Positions 62,471-64,000 of a stretch of 64,000 nt of DNA are shown piece after piece. The position numbers and the translations under genes were made by a program. Source of the DNA: CAYNVQ01 sp964400735 (lineage in GTDB: Bacteria > Acidobacteriota > Aminicenantia > Aminicenantales > Aminicenantaceae); the NCBI GenBank assembly GCA_964400735.1, contig CAYNVQ010000006.1, positions 212,376 through 276,375 of the forward strand, given 5' to 3'. Positions within the stretch are counted from its first letter, which is position 1. Each line of letters opens with the position of its first letter. Below the pieces are notes generated by a model, which made no database searches, was not told where the DNA came from, and saw only the letters and a program-made list of their open reading frames with translations.

Positions 62471-63421
62471 TTAATGATTCTCAATCCAGGCTATAAGCTT
62501 TTTGTCAAACTCCTCTGGAATCTCAATCATAGGATTATGTCCAGCATTTTCGAAGAGAATGAAGGTGTAATTTGGAATAACGTCCTTTATTTCATCATAC
62601 AAGAAATACGGGCATCCATAATCATAGCGACCAGCTATAATTAGAACGGGAGCTTTTATCAACTGGTATTTGTCGGTATTGTCAAAACCATAGATGAATC
62701 CCCAATAACGACCTATAAAATCCATATTAATCTCAATTCCATCCCATAAATCAGACATATCAAACTCAGGGTCACAAAACCTTAAAGGCGTGTCTGCAAC
62801 GTATTGCCTTATGAAGGCTTCACTCGGAGAGAGTTTGCTCATGACTTCCTCTGTTAGTGCCTCATGATTTCGCCTTCGAATCTCTTTTCTTTCTTCAGAT
62901 GCTTCTTTCTCCCAATATTCATTACTAGCTTGGGCACTTTTCTCTGAAAATGATGGAACTCCGCCTGAAGAGATGGCATGCGAGGCATTATCAGGATATT
63001 TTAGTGCATACTGTAGAGGAATAATTGAAAACATGGAGTGACCCATAACGGCAATCTTTTCAAGATCAAGAGTTTTTCGTACTTTCTCGATGTCGTCAAG
63101 AATTGCATCTAATGTTAAACTCTCAACATTCTCTTTTGTGATGTCCTTTGGGTCTGCATGGATAAGTTTTATGTGTTTCTTCAAATTTTTAGAGTAAAAT
63201 TTCAAGCCGAGGTTTTCGCCTCCAGCAAATAGAATACAAGGAATTCCAGTTCCTTCTGTAGAATATGTAAGTATTGCACCTTCGACATCAAGAGGCTTCA
63301 CTCCTTCGTCCTTTGTCTCCACATCCACCACAGGCTCCTCAGCCACCTCTTCAGCCTTCTGGTAGCTAAAAGTAAAACAAAGCAGAAAGACCAAAGGCAA
63401 AATCAAAAACAGCTTTTTCAT
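62471..63421 (-). CDS. Exported alpha/beta hydrolase
   Basis: A 316-residue alpha/beta-hydrolase-fold protein. The nucleophile elbow is GHSMFS (Ser near residue 149), the acid is probably Asp in AGRYDYGCP and the final His lies in ENAGHNPMIE. The leader (MKKLFLILPLVFLLCFTFSY) is clearly related to those of the two SnoaL lipoproteins, but the lipobox cysteine is replaced by tyrosine, so it should be released rather than lipid-anchored. AGGAGG precedes the ATG. It lies 39 bp upstream of the SnoaL gene, and the two probably form an operon. Substrate unknown. Confidence 0.82.
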   Translation of the reverse strand: MKKLFLILPLVFLLCFTFSYQKAEEVAEEPVVDVETKDEGVKPLDVEGAILTYSTEGTGIPCILFAGGENLGLKFYSKNLKKHIKLIHADPKDITKENVESLTLDAILDDIEKVRKTLDLEKIAVMGHSMFSIIPLQYALKYPDNASHAISSGGVPSFSEKSAQASNEYWEKEASEERKEIRRRNHEALTEEVMSKLSPSEAFIRQYVADTPLRFCDPEFDMSDLWDGIEINMDFIGRYWGFIYGFDNTDKYQLIKAPVLIIAGRYDYGCPYFLYDEIKDVIPNYTFILFENAGHNPMIEIPEEFDKKLIAWIENH

Positions 63422-63973
63422 CCCTTACCTCCTTTGTTGGTCGATACAAAGCTTATTTATCTTGGCCTCAGAAGTCAACCTAAGTTCGGTCTACCTGATG
63501 ATTTCGTTTAGAGCTTTAGCCTTCTGCTTCAGGGATTTATCGGAAAAATAGGTTCTAAAGTTGTCCGCTTGGGGGTACCAGGGATATCCCCTGAAAATTA
63601 GCCTTTTCCTTGTTTTTGTCTTTTATACTCTAAACCCGTATTTTCAGCTATTTTAAGCGCAATTCGGCACATATGTGGCATATGGGGATAAGTCTATTTC
63701 TGTATCATTTCCACAATCGTCTAATAGATTAGACATTTCAGAATTGTCTCTGTGAACTCGATCAAAAAGTATTATTTTGGCCCCTCTCACAAAAACCCCT
63801 ATCACCCAAAGCCCCCATATGGCCCTATGCAGAGGTAAGTACATCATCGATATATCGTCACTATACTTTCTATAGTTTTTTCCTTTTTGAGGGTGATAGA
63901 TCAAATCTTCAGATTTGATTTTGAAGGAATATTCTAGTATTTTGATTGTATAAATAAGGGGAGGAGAAGGGAC
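63422..63973. other. Intergenic region at the right end
   Basis: About 550 bp of AT-rich sequence. A minus-strand frame at 63653-63904 has no ribosome site or family signature. The region must contain the promoter of the hydrolase operon and probably one for the plus-strand gene at the edge. Nothing else is recognised. Confidence 0.4.
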
Positions 63974-64000
63974 TTGAAAAAGCTATTCTATTTAATCTTG
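63974..64000 (+). CDS. Possible start of an exported protein (runs off right edge)
   Basis: GAGGAGAAGG is followed by TTG and codons for KKLFYLIL, which looks like the start of a signal peptide. Only nine codons are visible, so this is tentative. Confidence 0.3.

Noticed and set aside
63653..63904. 83-codon minus-strand frame near the right end
   Set aside because: No ribosome site, no signal peptide and no known family; judged to be chance.

Overview
The window looks like chromosomal DNA of a free-living, Gram-negative-type bacterium of the Acidobacteriota / Candidatus Aminicenantes kind. This is an inference from gene content, not from a marker gene. The supporting genes are VWFA-related Acidobacterial-type proteins, MacB/FtsX-type permeases without a nearby ATPase, Asp-box propeller proteins, M14 and M24 secreted peptidases, a GH172 (DUF2961) enzyme, and several Ser/Thr kinases with an N-terminal zinc ribbon and C-terminal TPRs. 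No rRNA gene or complete tRNA gene was recognised.

Layout. 1-3.4 kb (minus strand): the edge of a surface-repeat protein, a Tat-exported D-aminoacylase-like amidohydrolase, and a DUF6922/AbiEii toxin-antitoxin-like pair. 3.9-11.1 kb: two small envelope proteins, a three-gene ECF sigma / zinc-finger anti-sigma / secreted-protein operon with a candidate ECF promoter, a GH172 enzyme, a DUF3795 protein, a secreted cyclophilin and a decayed gene. 11.2-22.2 kb: a 1317-residue double-vWA protein, a VKOR-DsbA fusion and two paralogous Asp-box propellers. 22.2-32.5 kb (minus strand): a secreted O-methyltransferase-like protein, a beta-barrel-like protein, a DUF4097 protein, an AlkA-type glycosylase, an M24 peptidase and two M14 carboxypeptidases carrying acidic calcium-type loops. 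32.9-43.7 kb: a CrtI-like oxidoreductase, two vWA proteins, two large FtsX-type permeases, a dodecin and an OmpA-type lipoprotein.

43.7-59.5 kb is the most unusual part. It is bounded by two direct-repeat 3' fragments of a tRNA-Arg(ACG) gene, each near a TGGTCA pair with 11-bp spacing, which suggests an integrated element with no integrase in view. It opens with a translationally coupled two-gene module whose second protein resembles a divergent class III nucleotidyl cyclase. Then come four Ser/Thr kinase genes. Each is preceded by a near-identical promoter/leader, and a conserved ~95-bp TPR-end coding tail is fused to the first kinase but lies as an orphan behind the other three. A fifth orphan tail follows a beta-lactamase-fold gene. 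An aldo/keto reductase lies between kinases 3 and 4, where a third, inverted, degenerate attachment-like site also occurs.

59.5-64 kb (minus strand) holds AT-rich genes: two SnoaL-like lipoproteins and an alpha/beta hydrolase that share the same export leader, plus three small membrane proteins. The last 27 bases may be the start of another exported protein.

Taken together the region is dominated by exported and envelope proteins (peptidases, propellers, vWA adhesin-like proteins, permeases) and by phosphorylation-based sensing. The kinase array looks like a locally amplified and re-assorted signalling family.
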